This document shows positions 23,676-32,876 of a stretch of DNA of 64,000 nucleotides, piece after piece. Below the pieces are notes generated by a model. That model made no database searches. It saw nothing but the letters and a program-made list of their open reading frames with translations, and had not been told where the DNA came from. The position numbers and the translations under genes are program-made. The DNA is from Chloroflexi bacterium 44-23 (GTDB taxonomy: Bacteria > Chloroflexota > Anaerolineae > Anaerolineales > Anaerolineaceae): positions 1 through 64,000 of the forward strand of contig MKUW01000013.1 of the NCBI GenBank assembly GCA_001899005.1, read 5' to 3'. Every line of letters begins with the position of its first letter. Position 1 is the stretch's first letter.

Positions 23676-24745
23676 TCTTGTTCTCCTTCGGAATTGGTAA
23701 GCGGTGATGCCTTTTTCTTCCCGCGAAAGAATTCGAACAACCGGTCCCAACTAAATTCACGAGTTCCCATCAAACCGTGGCGATAGAAGAGAATCACAAT
23801 CAGCAAAAGGATGGAAAAGAGGACCATGCGCATACCGGGAACACCAGGAACATGCAGATTGCCGATGGTAAATGGGGATTCAATTGGCCGTAGCACCTCC
23901 AGGAAGATTGTATAGAGGCAGGCTGCGATGGTGCTGCCGGTCAGACTGCCCATACCCCCCATGACCGTGATGCCCACAATCTGGTAGGTGAGGAAGAAAA
24001 GGAACACTTTGGGATCAATCGTGCTGATCAGATTGGCCATCAAAGCCCCGGCTACACCCACAAAGAAGGCTGAAACGGCGAAGGCCATCAACTTATGCCG
24101 GGCCAACTGCACGCCGAGCGCCTCGGCTGCCACTTCGTCATCACGGATGGCGCGCAATGCCCGTCCATAACTGGTATTGGTCAGCCGTTTAATCACGAAC
24201 AGGGTTATCACCACACATCCCCAACTCCAGAACAGGTTGGTATAAGGCGGGATGCCCTTCAGACCAAGTGCTCCATTGGTTACTGGCTGCATATTCACCA
24301 GCAGCACGCGGATAATCTCGCTGAAACCAAGGGTGGCAATGGCCAGGTAGTCGCCGCGCAGACGCAATGCCGGCCAGGCGATCAGTGAACCGACCAATGC
24401 CGCAAGCAGACCGGCGGCAATAATAGCAAACAGGAACGGCCATTGCATAGTAGCAAGCGCCGGCACAATTGGTGTCAGAAAAAAATTTGCTTCTTTTTGC
24501 TGAGCCGACATTGTCAGCAGTGCAGCAACATATGCCCCCACTGCTGCAAAACCGGCATGGCCCAGCGAAAACTGGCCGGTATAACCGTAGATAAGATTGA
24601 AAGTGATGGCAAAGATGGAGTAAATCGCGCACAGGTTAATGATGCGCAAAATGTAGGTGTTGAACATGTTCTGCGCCACATACAGGAACCCGGCAAAAAT
24701 TATCAGTGCGCCCAGTGTCAGGAGAGTATTGCGGGATATTTTCAT
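23672..24745 (-). CDS. livM: Branched-chain amino acid ABC transporter permease LivM (set 1)
   Basis: The 357-residue membrane protein has ~9-10 transmembrane helices and the LivM segment YGYTGQFSLGHAGFAAVGAY, plus LRLRGDYLAIATLGFSEI and MGGMGSLTG near the ATPase-contact loop. The charged C-terminal tail is cytoplasmic. It is separated from livH by 2 bp and overlaps livG (ATGA). Confidence 0.92.
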   Translation of the reverse strand: MKISRNTLLTLGALIIFAGFLYVAQNMFNTYILRIINLCAIYSIFAITFNLIYGYTGQFSLGHAGFAAVGAYVAALLTMSAQQKEANFFLTPIVPALATMQWPFLFAIIAAGLLAALVGSLIAWPALRLRGDYLAIATLGFSEIIRVLLVNMQPVTNGALGLKGIPPYTNLFWSWGCVVITLFVIKRLTNTSYGRALRAIRDDEVAAEALGVQLARHKLMAFAVSAFFVGVAGALMANLISTIDPKVFLFFLTYQIVGITVMGGMGSLTGSTIAACLYTIFLEVLRPIESPFTIGNLHVPGVPGMRMVLFSILLLIVILFYRHGLMGTREFSWDRLFEFFRGKKKASPLTNSEGEQE

Positions 24746-24747
24746 CT

Positions 24748-25641
24748 TTATACCTTCTCTGCCTGAACTTCACCCATAATACCGGTGGGACGAAACAGCA
24801 GCAGCAAAATCAGGATCACATAGGCAAAAGCGTCGCGGTAACCCGAAAGGTCGGGGAAGAAAGCTACGATCATGATTTCAACCACGCCCAACAGGAAACC
24901 CCCCAGCATAGCACCAGTGATATTGCCGATACCTCCCAACACGGCAGCGATAAACGCCTTCAGACCGGGCATCACACCCATCAATGGGTTAATTTGGGGG
25001 AACTTAATTGCCCACAAAATACCGCCTGCTGCCGCCAGGGCAGACCCGAGCATGAAAGAGAACATGATGATGCGGTCTGTATTAATGCCCATCAGGCCGG
25101 TAGTTTCAATATCCTTCGAAAGTGCCCGCATCGCCATGCCCACCTTGGTGCGGTTCACAATATATATCAGGATGGCGAACAATATGGCCGCAGTGACAAT
25201 GATGATGGGGGTATAGCTCAAGACGGACGCTTCACCAATTTGAAGGGCGATATCCATAAAAGCTGGGCGTTCGAACGCCTTAGGGCGGCCGCCAAAGATG
25301 ACGTTACCCAGATTCTCCAACAGGAACGACACCGCCACGGCGGAGGTGAAGAGGTTGATCCGTGGGAAACTGCGCAGCGGTCGGTAAGCTGCACGCTCAA
25401 TAATGACGCCAATTCCTGCCGTCAATATAATCGCCAGGGGGAAGGCAACCCACCATGGGAGCATAAACATGACTACGCCGTAAAAGGCCACATAAGCCCC
25501 TAGCATGACGATATCACCATGAGCAAAATTGATCAGACGCAGAATCCCATACACCATAGTGTAACCAATGGCGATTAGAGCATACAAACTGCCCAAGGAA
25601 ATGCCATTTGCCAAGTTTTGGATGAACTGATCAAATGTCAT
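24748..25641 (-). CDS. livH: Branched-chain amino acid ABC transporter permease LivH (set 1)
   Basis: The 297-residue membrane permease has the LivH opening GISLGSLYALIAIGYTMVYG, RLINFAHGDIVMLGAY, and the FIAAVLGGIGNITGAMLGG ATPase-coupling region. It forms the channel with LivM. A 265-codon open frame on the other strand is an antisense shadow. Confidence 0.93.
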   Translation of the reverse strand: MTFDQFIQNLANGISLGSLYALIAIGYTMVYGILRLINFAHGDIVMLGAYVAFYGVVMFMLPWWVAFPLAIILTAGIGVIIERAAYRPLRSFPRINLFTSAVAVSFLLENLGNVIFGGRPKAFERPAFMDIALQIGEASVLSYTPIIIVTAAILFAILIYIVNRTKVGMAMRALSKDIETTGLMGINTDRIIMFSFMLGSALAAAGGILWAIKFPQINPLMGVMPGLKAFIAAVLGGIGNITGAMLGGFLLGVVEIMIVAFFPDLSGYRDAFAYVILILLLLFRPTGIMGEVQAEKV

Positions 25642-25752
25642 GCAGACTCTCCATTTCTCATCGTTGAATGTAGCCAGGTCGACCTGGCGCAGTCAAAACA
25701 TGGCCTACTATAATACATCTTAAAAACAAGAAGGAGTGGTGCTATTAACCAA

Positions 25753-25785
25753 ACAGGGGGCGCTCCGTCCTGGGGCACCCCCTGT
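25753..25785 (-). terminator. GC-rich hairpin between livJ and livH (set 1)
   Basis: Perfect 8-bp arms ACAGGGGG (25753-25760) and CCCCCTGT (25778-25785) lie just after livJ. The tail on the minus strand (TTGGTTAATAG) is only moderately T-rich. Partial termination would explain higher livJ output. The second liv operon has a hairpin in the same place. Confidence 0.65.
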
Positions 25786-25794
25786 GGGTACTAT

Positions 25795-26967
25795 TTATGG
25801 TTTAACAGTGGACAGGTATTTGAACATACCGTCTTTGACTTCGAGTACAACGGCGTCTTTGACAGCATCGCCGGTCTCGTTGATGGTGATGGAGCCGGTC
25901 ACACCTTGGTAGTCTTTGGTGGCGGCCATCGCATCGCGGATGGCTTTGGGATCAGCCGAATTTGCCCGTTCAATCGCATCTACAACGAGCATATAGGCAT
26001 CGTACCCCAAGGCAGCCATGGCGCTGGGCGTTTCATTGTATTTGGCTGTGAAAGCATCCACAAACGGCTTGGAGGCTGCGGTGGTAGCCGCTTCAGCTGA
26101 ATAGTGTGAGCTAAAGACCGCGCCTTCCGCAGCTGAGCCGCCAATGGAGATCAGCTCAGGCGCTTCCCAGGCATCTGAACCCATGAACAGGCCTTTGAAA
26201 CCCATTTCGCGCGCTTGTTTCATGAGCAGGGCTGCATCACCGAAATATCCCGGGGCGTAAATAGCTTCTGCGTCCTTGATGGCACCCAACTGGGCAGTGA
26301 AATCCTGGTCACCATCCTGATAGTTGACATCAGCCACAATACCATCTTCGCTGCCAGTCAGTTCCTTCCATGAGGTGCGGAAGAAAGCTGCCAGGCCAAC
26401 CGAGTAGTCCTGTGATATATTCTTAATGATAGCAATTTTCTTGATGTCTTTTTCGAAGGCATACTTGGCCATGACTCGACCCTGGAAGGGATCAATGAAG
26501 CAAGCCCGGAAGTAGAACTGTTTGCCTTCAGTGACCAATGGATTGGTGGGAGAACAGCCCATCACGGGGATGCCGGCGGCTTCCGAGACCTCACCTCCGG
26601 CCATGGAGTTGGATGACCCATACGAACCGACAATTGCAACGGCTTTTTCATACTCAATGAGGCGTGTCATGGCGGTTGCAGATTCGGCTTTATCCGATCG
26701 GTTGTCTACCAAAACCATCTTAATCGGTCGGCCCAGAACGGTGCCCTTTTGTTCATATGCCAGGTTGACACCCTGCATGGTCTGCTGTCCACCTGCAGCT
26801 TGTGATCCGGTCATGGGTTCGTAAACACCAATGACAATGGTATCACCGGTTTCGGGAACATCACCAGAATTAACTGCAGGAGTTGCAGCCGGTGCACATG
26901 CAGATAGCATGAGAGCAATGAGCAAAATGATGCTGAAGAGATTAAGAGTAATTTTTTTGGGCAACAT
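25795..26967 (-). CDS. livJ: Branched-chain amino acid ABC transporter binding lipoprotein LivJ (set 1)
   Basis: The 390-residue lipoprotein has a signal peptide and lipobox LSAC, a short Ala/Pro tether, and then a Leu/Ile/Val-binding fold (GVYEPMTGSQAAGGQQTMQG, VDNRSDKAESATAMTRLI, VGSYGSS, FRACFIDPFQGRVMAKYA). I chose ATG 26967, giving good spacing to AGGAG; a TTG two codons earlier is too close. Its paralogue at 48806 shares the FIDPFQGRV block. The ligand may be a branched-chain amino acid or a related small molecule. Confidence 0.9.
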   Translation of the reverse strand: MLPKKITLNLFSIILLIALMLSACAPAATPAVNSGDVPETGDTIVIGVYEPMTGSQAAGGQQTMQGVNLAYEQKGTVLGRPIKMVLVDNRSDKAESATAMTRLIEYEKAVAIVGSYGSSNSMAGGEVSEAAGIPVMGCSPTNPLVTEGKQFYFRACFIDPFQGRVMAKYAFEKDIKKIAIIKNISQDYSVGLAAFFRTSWKELTGSEDGIVADVNYQDGDQDFTAQLGAIKDAEAIYAPGYFGDAALLMKQAREMGFKGLFMGSDAWEAPELISIGGSAAEGAVFSSHYSAEAATTAASKPFVDAFTAKYNETPSAMAALGYDAYMLVVDAIERANSADPKAIRDAMAATKDYQGVTGSITINETGDAVKDAVVLEVKDGMFKYLSTVKP

Positions 26968-27094
26968 TTTCAATATTCTCCTTTTTTTCTTGACTATATG
27001 ATTGGGTAAATATATTTGGGGGGTGTTAAATCTAAAGAGTTAAGTACTTTGCGATTGAAATGGGGGATAAATTCTGATATGTAAGCTAATTTTC

Positions 27095-27123
27095 AGAATA
27101 AAATTTTCCCCGATGGATGTCAA
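27095..27123 (-). promoter_or_regulatory. Sigma-70 promoter of liv operon 1
   Basis: On the minus strand the -35 TTGACA (27123-27118), a 17-bp spacer and -10 TATTCT (27100-27095) precede livJ by ~130 bp. An ATTCTGA/TCAGAAT dyad (27071-27077, 27093-27099) overlaps the -10 and start region and could be an operator. The rest of 26968-27321 shows nothing further. Confidence 0.7.
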
Positions 27124-27321
27124 GTGATTTTTGTTATATTAAAATCATAAATGCTCACGCAATTTCAATCCAGAATCGCGGCGTGCATACCTAGATAACG
27201 TTTTTTTATTCTTCGTTGCAGGGGGACTCAGGCCAATCGTTTGGGTTTGGCGAGACCGGCATACACGCAGAACACGTGGCTAAAAGTTGTAAAGCAAAAT
27301 TTTATTTAATAAATGCAGGTG

Positions 27322-27680
27322 ATGGAAAAATATAATGTAGGCTGCATTCCCGTTTTCGAAAGTGGAAAAAATTAAAAGGTGCTCGGTATCGTAACTGACC
27401 GTGACCTGGCTTTGCAAGTTGTGGCCAAAGCGTTTGACATCCAAATGACTAAAGCTGAGGATATGATGACCCACAAGATCATTAACTACTGTGCCGATGA
27501 CGAAATCGAAACGAATGTCGAAGCGATGGCAGGGCACCGGCTGCTGTGAATACTTGTGGCCGACAACGATCATAAGCTGGTTGAAAATATCTATCAGGCT
27601 GACGTGGCAATTCGTTTCGGTCAACCTATAGGGCTGCCAAAATAGTCAAGGAAATTCCCCAGCCAACAGCATCAGGTAAC
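27322..27680 (+). pseudogene. Decayed CBS-domain protein gene
   Basis: From ATG 27322 the frame reads MEKYNVGCIPVFESGK, then VLGIVTDRDLALQVV, AEDMMTHKIINYCADDEI, and ILVADNDHKLV with a QADVAI end. This is a clear pair of CBS (cystathionine beta-synthase) repeats of the small stand-alone type. It is broken by an in-frame TAA after SGKN and a TGA after GHRLL. It then needs a frameshift near 27630 to continue as AKIVKEIPQPTASGN. No N-terminal part of the first CBS repeat is present. It is a pseudogene with at least three lesions. Confidence 0.8.
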
Positions 27681-28002
27681 AAAAAAGGGATGCCCAGCCT
27701 TAATCGTGATTGGGCTTTAGTTTGTGCTCTACTGTCTAGCGGCATTGGCTTCATAACCGCTACTTCATATACAAGTGATGGGACGTTCATGACACGCCTG
27801 TGGATTGGTCGCAGACTATTTTCAAACATTCTTGTTCAGTCGCAGTTCAGAAGCACGTTTGACCGTATAAAACATTATAGCCACTTAGCCAGACTCTCAA
27901 TATGCTTTCTATAATCGACCCGCGCGTGGTTTCGCCATTGGATCTGCTGCGCAGATTCCATTCCATCCTAACTGATAAGATTTAAGCAAAATACCTTCTC
28001 AT
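27681..28002. other. Intergenic region before the sensor-kinase operon
   Basis: No gene is supported. A 75-codon plus-strand frame at 27690 starts inside the CBS remnant and has no ribosome-binding site or recognisable content. Confidence 0.5.
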
Positions 28003-28161
28003 ATGTATTGTATTTCACTTAAATGTGACTATGATCAAGAAAAAGGATTCGAGTTTCTTTATATTTGCAAAGGCAGTGATGCTGGGGATAGAATCCATAA
28101 TTGGATAAATACAGGCAGTCTTTTTGTTGAGGTACCAGGCGTTAAGGATGAATTAGCATGA
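28003..28161 (+). CDS. Small 52-residue protein coupled to the sensor kinase
   Basis: The frame runs from ATG 28003 to TGA 28159-28161 and overlaps the kinase ATG in an ATGA arrangement. The product (MYCISLKCDYDQEKGFEFLY..., then GSDAGDRIHNWINTG and SLFVEVPG) has a well-structured look and no signal peptide. The kinase ribosome-binding site AAGGATG lies inside its last codons, which fits translational coupling. No clear Shine-Dalgarno precedes its own ATG. The function is unknown; the composition (two Cys, compact alpha/beta pattern) does not identify a family. Confidence 0.5.
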   Translation: MYCISLKCDYDQEKGFEFLYICKGSDAGDRIHNWINTGSLFVEVPGVKDELA

Positions 28162-30956
28162 AAAATTCACCTAAAATCGACACCCCTATTGGGGAAATCC
28201 CGGTTGGGTATCATGGTGCAACTTCTCAATTTGCCAAATTTACCTCTCCTCCAATCTTGCTACTTCTAGTTTTAGTTTCCGTATTGATCAGTGAAATGGC
28301 TGCTTATTTCATTGTAGATGCCTGGCATTTTCCATTCGGTCTGAAAACTGCGCTGTTGGATGCAATTGTCACCATTGTGTTCGTTTTTGGAGCGCTGTAC
28401 TTCCTGGTCTTAAGACGCATGCGAACCCAAGCCGGACGATTGCAAGAATTAGAGAAAGCACTTCTCCAGCGAGAAGCAGATTACCTCGGAATCGTTGAAG
28501 ACCAAACTGTGCTGATTTGCTGGATTAACCCACAAGGTGAAGTTAGCTTCTTTAATAACGCCATTACAAAATACATGACCGAACCATCTGTGAAAATCCT
28601 TGGTGAGAGTTATCTTACCTGGTTTCTCCCACAAGATATTCCCTCCGTTAAAATGATGATCTCTCAGTTAACCCCTGATCATCCGAGTGATACGGGTGAA
28701 TTCCTCCAAAAGACTGCCGCGGGAGATCTGCGTTGGTTCTCCTGGACCATTCGTGCCATCTATAACCCTGTGGGAGAACTTATCCATTATCAGGCGGTAG
28801 GTGTTGATACGACTGATTACCATTGCGCCTTGGAAGCATTAAAGGAAAGTCGAGACGGGTTGGAGCAGAAAGTTCAGCAGCGTACGTTTGAATTGGCGCG
28901 TGTCAATCGGGAGTTGAGGGCTGAAATCAAGACCCGCAAGAAAAATGAAGGACTGATCAAAATGCAATCCGCAGCCCTGGAAGCTGCAGCTGATGGTATC
29001 ATGATTACTGATCCCGAGGGAATTATTCAATGGGGAAACCCAGCTCTGGCTGATTTGAGTGGCTTTCCTTTATCTGAATTAATTGGCCAAACCCCGGCAA
29101 TTTTTAATTCAGGATTCCATTCTAAAGTCTTTTACTCGAATTTGTGGAGTACGATCCTTTCAGGGGGTGCTTGGCGAGGAGAGATTATAAACCGCCGCAG
29201 AGATAAGACTCTTTATGTGGATGAACAAACCATTACTCCGGTGGTAGACAGGGGTGGGCAAGTTTCGAGTTTTATTGCTATCAAGCATGACATTACTGCG
29301 CGGAAAGATGCTGAAGAAAAGGAATCCCGGCGCAAATGGGAATTGCAGGCATTGAATTCGGTTGGTACTTCTTTCTCACCATCCTTGGAATTCAATTGGC
29401 GTTTTACTGACCTGGAAAAGTTGTTGGTGGATGAATTATCGGTTCATTCAGGAGAGATTTACTCCTACGACCCTGATTTGAAACGTTTCGATCTGGAGAC
29501 ATTCTGGAAGGTTGACGCTCAAGATGCTAACGCTCCTATTTCTGGTCCACTTAACCCACGGCGGGTGCTGGAAGAAAAGAAACCTTTCTTCACAACCTTC
29601 TCTCAACCTGGCCGTGGAGAAGCATTATGCATACCCCTTATCTCATTAGGAGAGGTACAGGGGGTGATTGACCTGGCTATCCAGGGTTCTAAAATTGGCA
29701 AAGATGACCGGTTGGATTTCTTCGAATCGCTTGGCTATCAAATCGGGGTATCTTTCCACAATGCGAGGTTGTTCAAGGCGGAGAAAAAAGCCAGACAACT
29801 GGCAGAAATGATGTGGAATGTTAGCCTGGCACTGTCCCAAACCATGGATTTGAATACCATTTTGAAGATTTTAATAGAATCGCTCGAGCAACTGGTTCCA
29901 GAAGCAGACGGAATCGGCATATCCAAACTTAAGGATGGATTGTTACATGAAACCGCAAGCAGTGGAATGAGTAATCACGATAGACCTGAGATATTGGACA
30001 TTCATGATTTTCCTTTGCTGAGAGAGATAGTGGAAACCCAAGCCGCCAGACTTGTAGTTGACACGAGAAGTGAACCTCTCTGGCGGTCAAATTTCTTTTT
30101 ACCGACGACCCGCTGCTGGTTGGGTGTACCATTCCGGGTGGCAGGAGAAATTACAGGAATCTGCTATCTGGAAAGTGAGAATCCGGGCTGCTTCTCACAG
30201 CGAGAGGTTGGGATTACACAGGCTTTGCTTGCCGAAGCTGCTATTGCGATCCAGAAAGCAAGTTATTTTGAAGATGTCCGCGCCGGTAATGAGCGCTTAC
30301 AGGCGTTATCCCGCCGGCTTGTGGAAGTGCAGGAAATGGAGCGCCGCTATATTGCCCGTGAACTTCATGACGATACCAGCCAGGCGCTTATTGGCTTGGC
30401 CTTTGCCCTGGAGATTATTAAACGAGATGCAGATAAGCCCGAAGCGGTTGCTTCCGGGGTGGTTGAGATAGACCGAATTATTGGTGAGATCCTCGATAAC
30501 TTGCATCATCTCGCGGTTGACCTGAGACCCAGCGCTTTGGATCATTTGGGGCTGATCCCGGCTGTGCGGCAATATATCGATGCAATCAATGAGAAGGGAG
30601 CAATTTTCATTCAGCTGGATGTACAAGAGCAATCTCAGCGCTTGCCTGGAGAAATCGAGACTGCTTTATATCGTATTATTCAAGAGGCATTGGTGAATGT
30701 CATTCGTCACGCCAATGCTACGCGGGCCAACGTCCGGATCGAAATTGATGAAGAGCAGGTGAGGGTATTTGTTAGTGATAACGGGGTTGGCTTCAATGTT
30801 CAGGATGCCCTTTCCAATGGAAGGCTGGGATTGTTCGGCATGCGTGAGCGCGCTGAAATAGTCGGTGGAAGTTTAACCATTACTAGTGGACCCGGGGTTG
30901 GAACCAAGATATCTATGGAGGTGCCGTATGACAACGAATTTATTGATCGTAGATGA
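28158..30956 (+). CDS. Multi-domain NarL-partner sensor histidine kinase
   Basis: The 932-residue membrane kinase has two transmembrane helices (~31-56 and ~65-90), a PAS domain (~115-220) and a coiled coil (~222-262). A second PAS follows (~265-375, AADGIMITDPEGIIQWGNPA), then two GAF domains (~395-540 and ~565-715). The HisKA_3 domain has the phospho-acceptor H737 in RELHDDTSQALIGL. The HATPase domain (~825-930, VRHANATRANVRI, DNGVGF, GRLGLFGMRERA) is of the NarX/DesK/LiaS type. It overlaps the response-regulator gene by 29 bp. The number of sensor modules suggests integration of several small-molecule or redox signals. Confidence 0.92.
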   Translation: MKNSPKIDTPIGEIPVGYHGATSQFAKFTSPPILLLLVLVSVLISEMAAYFIVDAWHFPFGLKTALLDAIVTIVFVFGALYFLVLRRMRTQAGRLQELEKALLQREADYLGIVEDQTVLICWINPQGEVSFFNNAITKYMTEPSVKILGESYLTWFLPQDIPSVKMMISQLTPDHPSDTGEFLQKTAAGDLRWFSWTIRAIYNPVGELIHYQAVGVDTTDYHCALEALKESRDGLEQKVQQRTFELARVNRELRAEIKTRKKNEGLIKMQSAALEAAADGIMITDPEGIIQWGNPALADLSGFPLSELIGQTPAIFNSGFHSKVFYSNLWSTILSGGAWRGEIINRRRDKTLYVDEQTITPVVDRGGQVSSFIAIKHDITARKDAEEKESRRKWELQALNSVGTSFSPSLEFNWRFTDLEKLLVDELSVHSGEIYSYDPDLKRFDLETFWKVDAQDANAPISGPLNPRRVLEEKKPFFTTFSQPGRGEALCIPLISLGEVQGVIDLAIQGSKIGKDDRLDFFESLGYQIGVSFHNARLFKAEKKARQLAEMMWNVSLALSQTMDLNTILKILIESLEQLVPEADGIGISKLKDGLLHETASSGMSNHDRPEILDIHDFPLLREIVETQAARLVVDTRSEPLWRSNFFLPTTRCWLGVPFRVAGEITGICYLESENPGCFSQREVGITQALLAEAAIAIQKASYFEDVRAGNERLQALSRRLVEVQEMERRYIARELHDDTSQALIGLAFALEIIKRDADKPEAVASGVVEIDRIIGEILDNLHHLAVDLRPSALDHLGLIPAVRQYIDAINEKGAIFIQLDVQEQSQRLPGEIETALYRIIQEALVNVIRHANATRANVRIEIDEEQVRVFVSDNGVGFNVQDALSNGRLGLFGMRERAEIVGGSLTITSGPGVGTKISMEVPYDNEFIDRR

Positions 30957-31563
30957 CCATGGTGTCATCCGGGCTGGCTTGCAGGCTCTGCTTGACTCGG
31001 AATCCGGCTTTCATGTCGTAGGTGAAGCTGAGAATAGTGAACAAGCTATCGATCTTGCTGGGCAACTCCATCCAGATGTGATCTTGATGGACATCAGTAT
31101 GCCAGGATCCAATGGCATCGAAGCCACACGTCAAATCTGTGAGAAATATCCCTTGATGAAGGTGTTAATACTGACCGTGCATGAAGATCGCGAACTGCTG
31201 CGAGAAGCACTACGCTGTGGTGCCAGTGGTTATGTGCTCAAGCAGGCAGTGAAATCGGAATTGATTAATGCGATTCATGCAGTCACTCGAGGAGAGTTAT
31301 ATGTACATCCCTCAATGACACGTGCCTTATTAAATCAAGCTCTTGCTTCTGCCAATCCCTCTCAGTTAAAAGATCCGCACCTGACACTGCGCGAGATAGA
31401 AATCATACGCCTGATAGCCAAAGGATACACAAACCAGCAAATTGCTGGCCTCCTCCACATCAGCATACGCACAGTTGAATTTCACCGTGGAAATGTGATG
31501 AATAAACTGGGTTTGGAAGGACGCGTAGAGCTGGTCCGTTATGCTGCAGATCACGGTTATTGA
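30928..31563 (+). CDS. NarL/FixJ-type response regulator
   Basis: The 211-residue protein has a receiver (~4-118; D9-D10, phospho-acceptor D55 in [11 protein letters not shown] in YVLKQ) and a LuxR-type HTH (~145-205, [20 protein letters not shown], then [16 protein letters not shown]). I chose the ATG at 30928, which opens the receiver ([12 protein letters not shown]); a longer frame at 30886 lies inside the kinase. It is the partner of the preceding kinase. A strong terminator follows, so the pair forms one closed operon. Confidence 0.93.
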   Translation: MTTNLLIVDDHGVIRAGLQALLDSESGFHVVGEAENSEQAIDLAGQLHPDVILMDISMPGSNGIEATRQICEKYPLMKVLILTVHEDRELLREALRCGASGYVLKQAVKSELINAIHAVTRGELYVHPSMTRALLNQALASANPSQLKDPHLTLREIEIIRLIAKGYTNQQIAGLLHISIRTVEFHRGNVMNKLGLEGRVELVRYAADHGY

Positions 31564-31647
31564 CCCGTTACCTTCTAACGACTGTCTCGAAACAGCCAGC
31601 CTGCAACTCAGATTGACCGGTTACCAAAGCTAGTAATTTACCACAGG

Positions 31648-31674
31648 AAAACCACAGAAAAACTGTGGTTTTTT
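31648..31674 (+). terminator. Intrinsic terminator after the NarL-type operon
   Basis: Arms AAAACCACAG (31648-31657) and CTGTGGTTTT (31663-31672) enclose the loop AAAAA and run into a T-tract. Confidence 0.93.
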
Positions 31675-31772
31675 CCGATTAATAATTTGCTCTCATTTCG
31701 ATATATTAATAATAGTTTCTGTGACTCAGGTGATAAGGAACCTATGGGGAATGGTAGATTGGGAGTATCTTA

Positions 31773-32663
31773 ATGGGAGGAATTTCGCAGCAAGACCGCG
31801 AAGGAGCGATGGGATCTCTGACTATTGGTCCGGTTCCAAGTGATACAGCGTGGGCGATCAGAAACGTCCCCGACCTCAACCCGCGTTATTTACGTATCGG
31901 CGATAATTTGAACGCCATCCTGGCTGCTGAGGGAGCAGGCCAAGTGAGTTTTTCTGTCGACAAGCCACTCAATCTGACCGTTATGCTGGCATTGGTTACG
32001 ATCTTCCAGCAACTTGAAGGATATACCGATCAAAATGCAGCGGAAGCCATGCAAAGGCGTGCGGATTGGAAATATGCACTGCATTTGCCCCTGTCTTATG
32101 CAGGGTTTGATTCGGGCTGGCTGTGCAGCTTCCGAAAGTACATTTTCGGGGAAACCTCCGGCGCAGTCGTGGTTCAGGCGGTGATTGATCACTTGGTTGA
32201 GATTGATGCCTTCGATTTGGCTGCAGGAAAACATCTAATCGCGAATGAAGTTCTTTCATCAATCTGTAAGTTGAACCGCATCGTCCAGATCACTGAGGCG
32301 ATGCTTTTGGCAGTAGATGCCCTGGCCACCCGTGAAAACCTCCAACTGGCGGATATTTGCCTACCTGATCTCTATGAACACTATACCAAAACCTACTACC
32401 GCTTGCAGCAAATTGAAACCAGTGAGGAAATGAACCTGCTGGCCCAAACCATCGGGGTTGATATTTCCAGATTATGGAACGCTTTTCAGCTTTTCGGAGA
32501 AGATGGATTGCAGCAATGGCCGGAAATGGAGCACCTCAGGGACATCTGGCGCGAGCAATATGACCAGGTCGATTGCAGCCCTCAATGCACGACAGAGGCC
32601 ATCTGGCAGCCAGTCAATTGCCTGCGCTGCAATTTAAGAAGGGAGGTGCCACATCCCCCATAA
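31773..32663 (+). CDS. Stand-alone transposase N-terminal (DUF772-like) protein
   Basis: The 296-residue protein matches the N-terminal half of IS1182/IS5-type transposases: PVPSDTAWAIRNV, YTDQNAAEAMQRRADWKYAL, and GFDSGWLCSFRKYIF. It then continues into ~150 residues of helical sequence and ends in a Cys-containing tail (CSPQCTTEAIW, NCLRCNLRREV). There is no DDE catalytic domain and no visible inverted repeat. The frame is intact and it lies between two terminated units, so it may be a domesticated DNA-binding protein rather than a fresh fragment. The start is uncertain: ATG 31773, or ATG 31809 with AAGGAG very close. Confidence 0.6.
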   Translation: MGGISQQDREGAMGSLTIGPVPSDTAWAIRNVPDLNPRYLRIGDNLNAILAAEGAGQVSFSVDKPLNLTVMLALVTIFQQLEGYTDQNAAEAMQRRADWKYALHLPLSYAGFDSGWLCSFRKYIFGETSGAVVVQAVIDHLVEIDAFDLAAGKHLIANEVLSSICKLNRIVQITEAMLLAVDALATRENLQLADICLPDLYEHYTKTYYRLQQIETSEEMNLLAQTIGVDISRLWNAFQLFGEDGLQQWPEMEHLRDIWREQYDQVDCSPQCTTEAIWQPVNCLRCNLRREVPHPP

Positions 32664-32731
32664 ATCGTACTCGCATATCAAGCGTTTATCCAAGAGAGAG
32701 GTAGATGAACAATTTATTGTTTACTGTCAGT

Positions 32732-32762
32732 TTGACACAATTCTGCTCAACCATGCCATAAC
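32732..32762 (+). promoter_or_regulatory. Possible promoter of the multicopper oxidase gene
   Basis: TTGACA at 32732-32737 is a consensus -35. The best -10 candidate, CATAAC at 32757-32762, is poor and 19 bp away. The long spacing is reminiscent of activator-dependent promoters, but I see no clear dyad in it. Confidence 0.35.
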
Positions 32763-32876
32763 GAAGACTCCACTAATACACATACGATTGAAGGGCTTAT
32801 GAAAAACATAATTGAGAATTTTTCCGAATTGTTACAAAGACAAGAAATTACATATCCAGAAAAAAGGAGAATTCCC

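Noticed and set aside
24706..25503. 265-codon plus-strand open frame across livM/livH
   Set aside because: It is antisense to well-supported livH, and the product is His/Gln-rich with no domain, typical of a shadow frame.
27690..27914. 75-codon frame near the CBS pseudogene
   Set aside because: It begins inside the decayed gene in a different role and shows no ribosome-binding site or recognisable domain.
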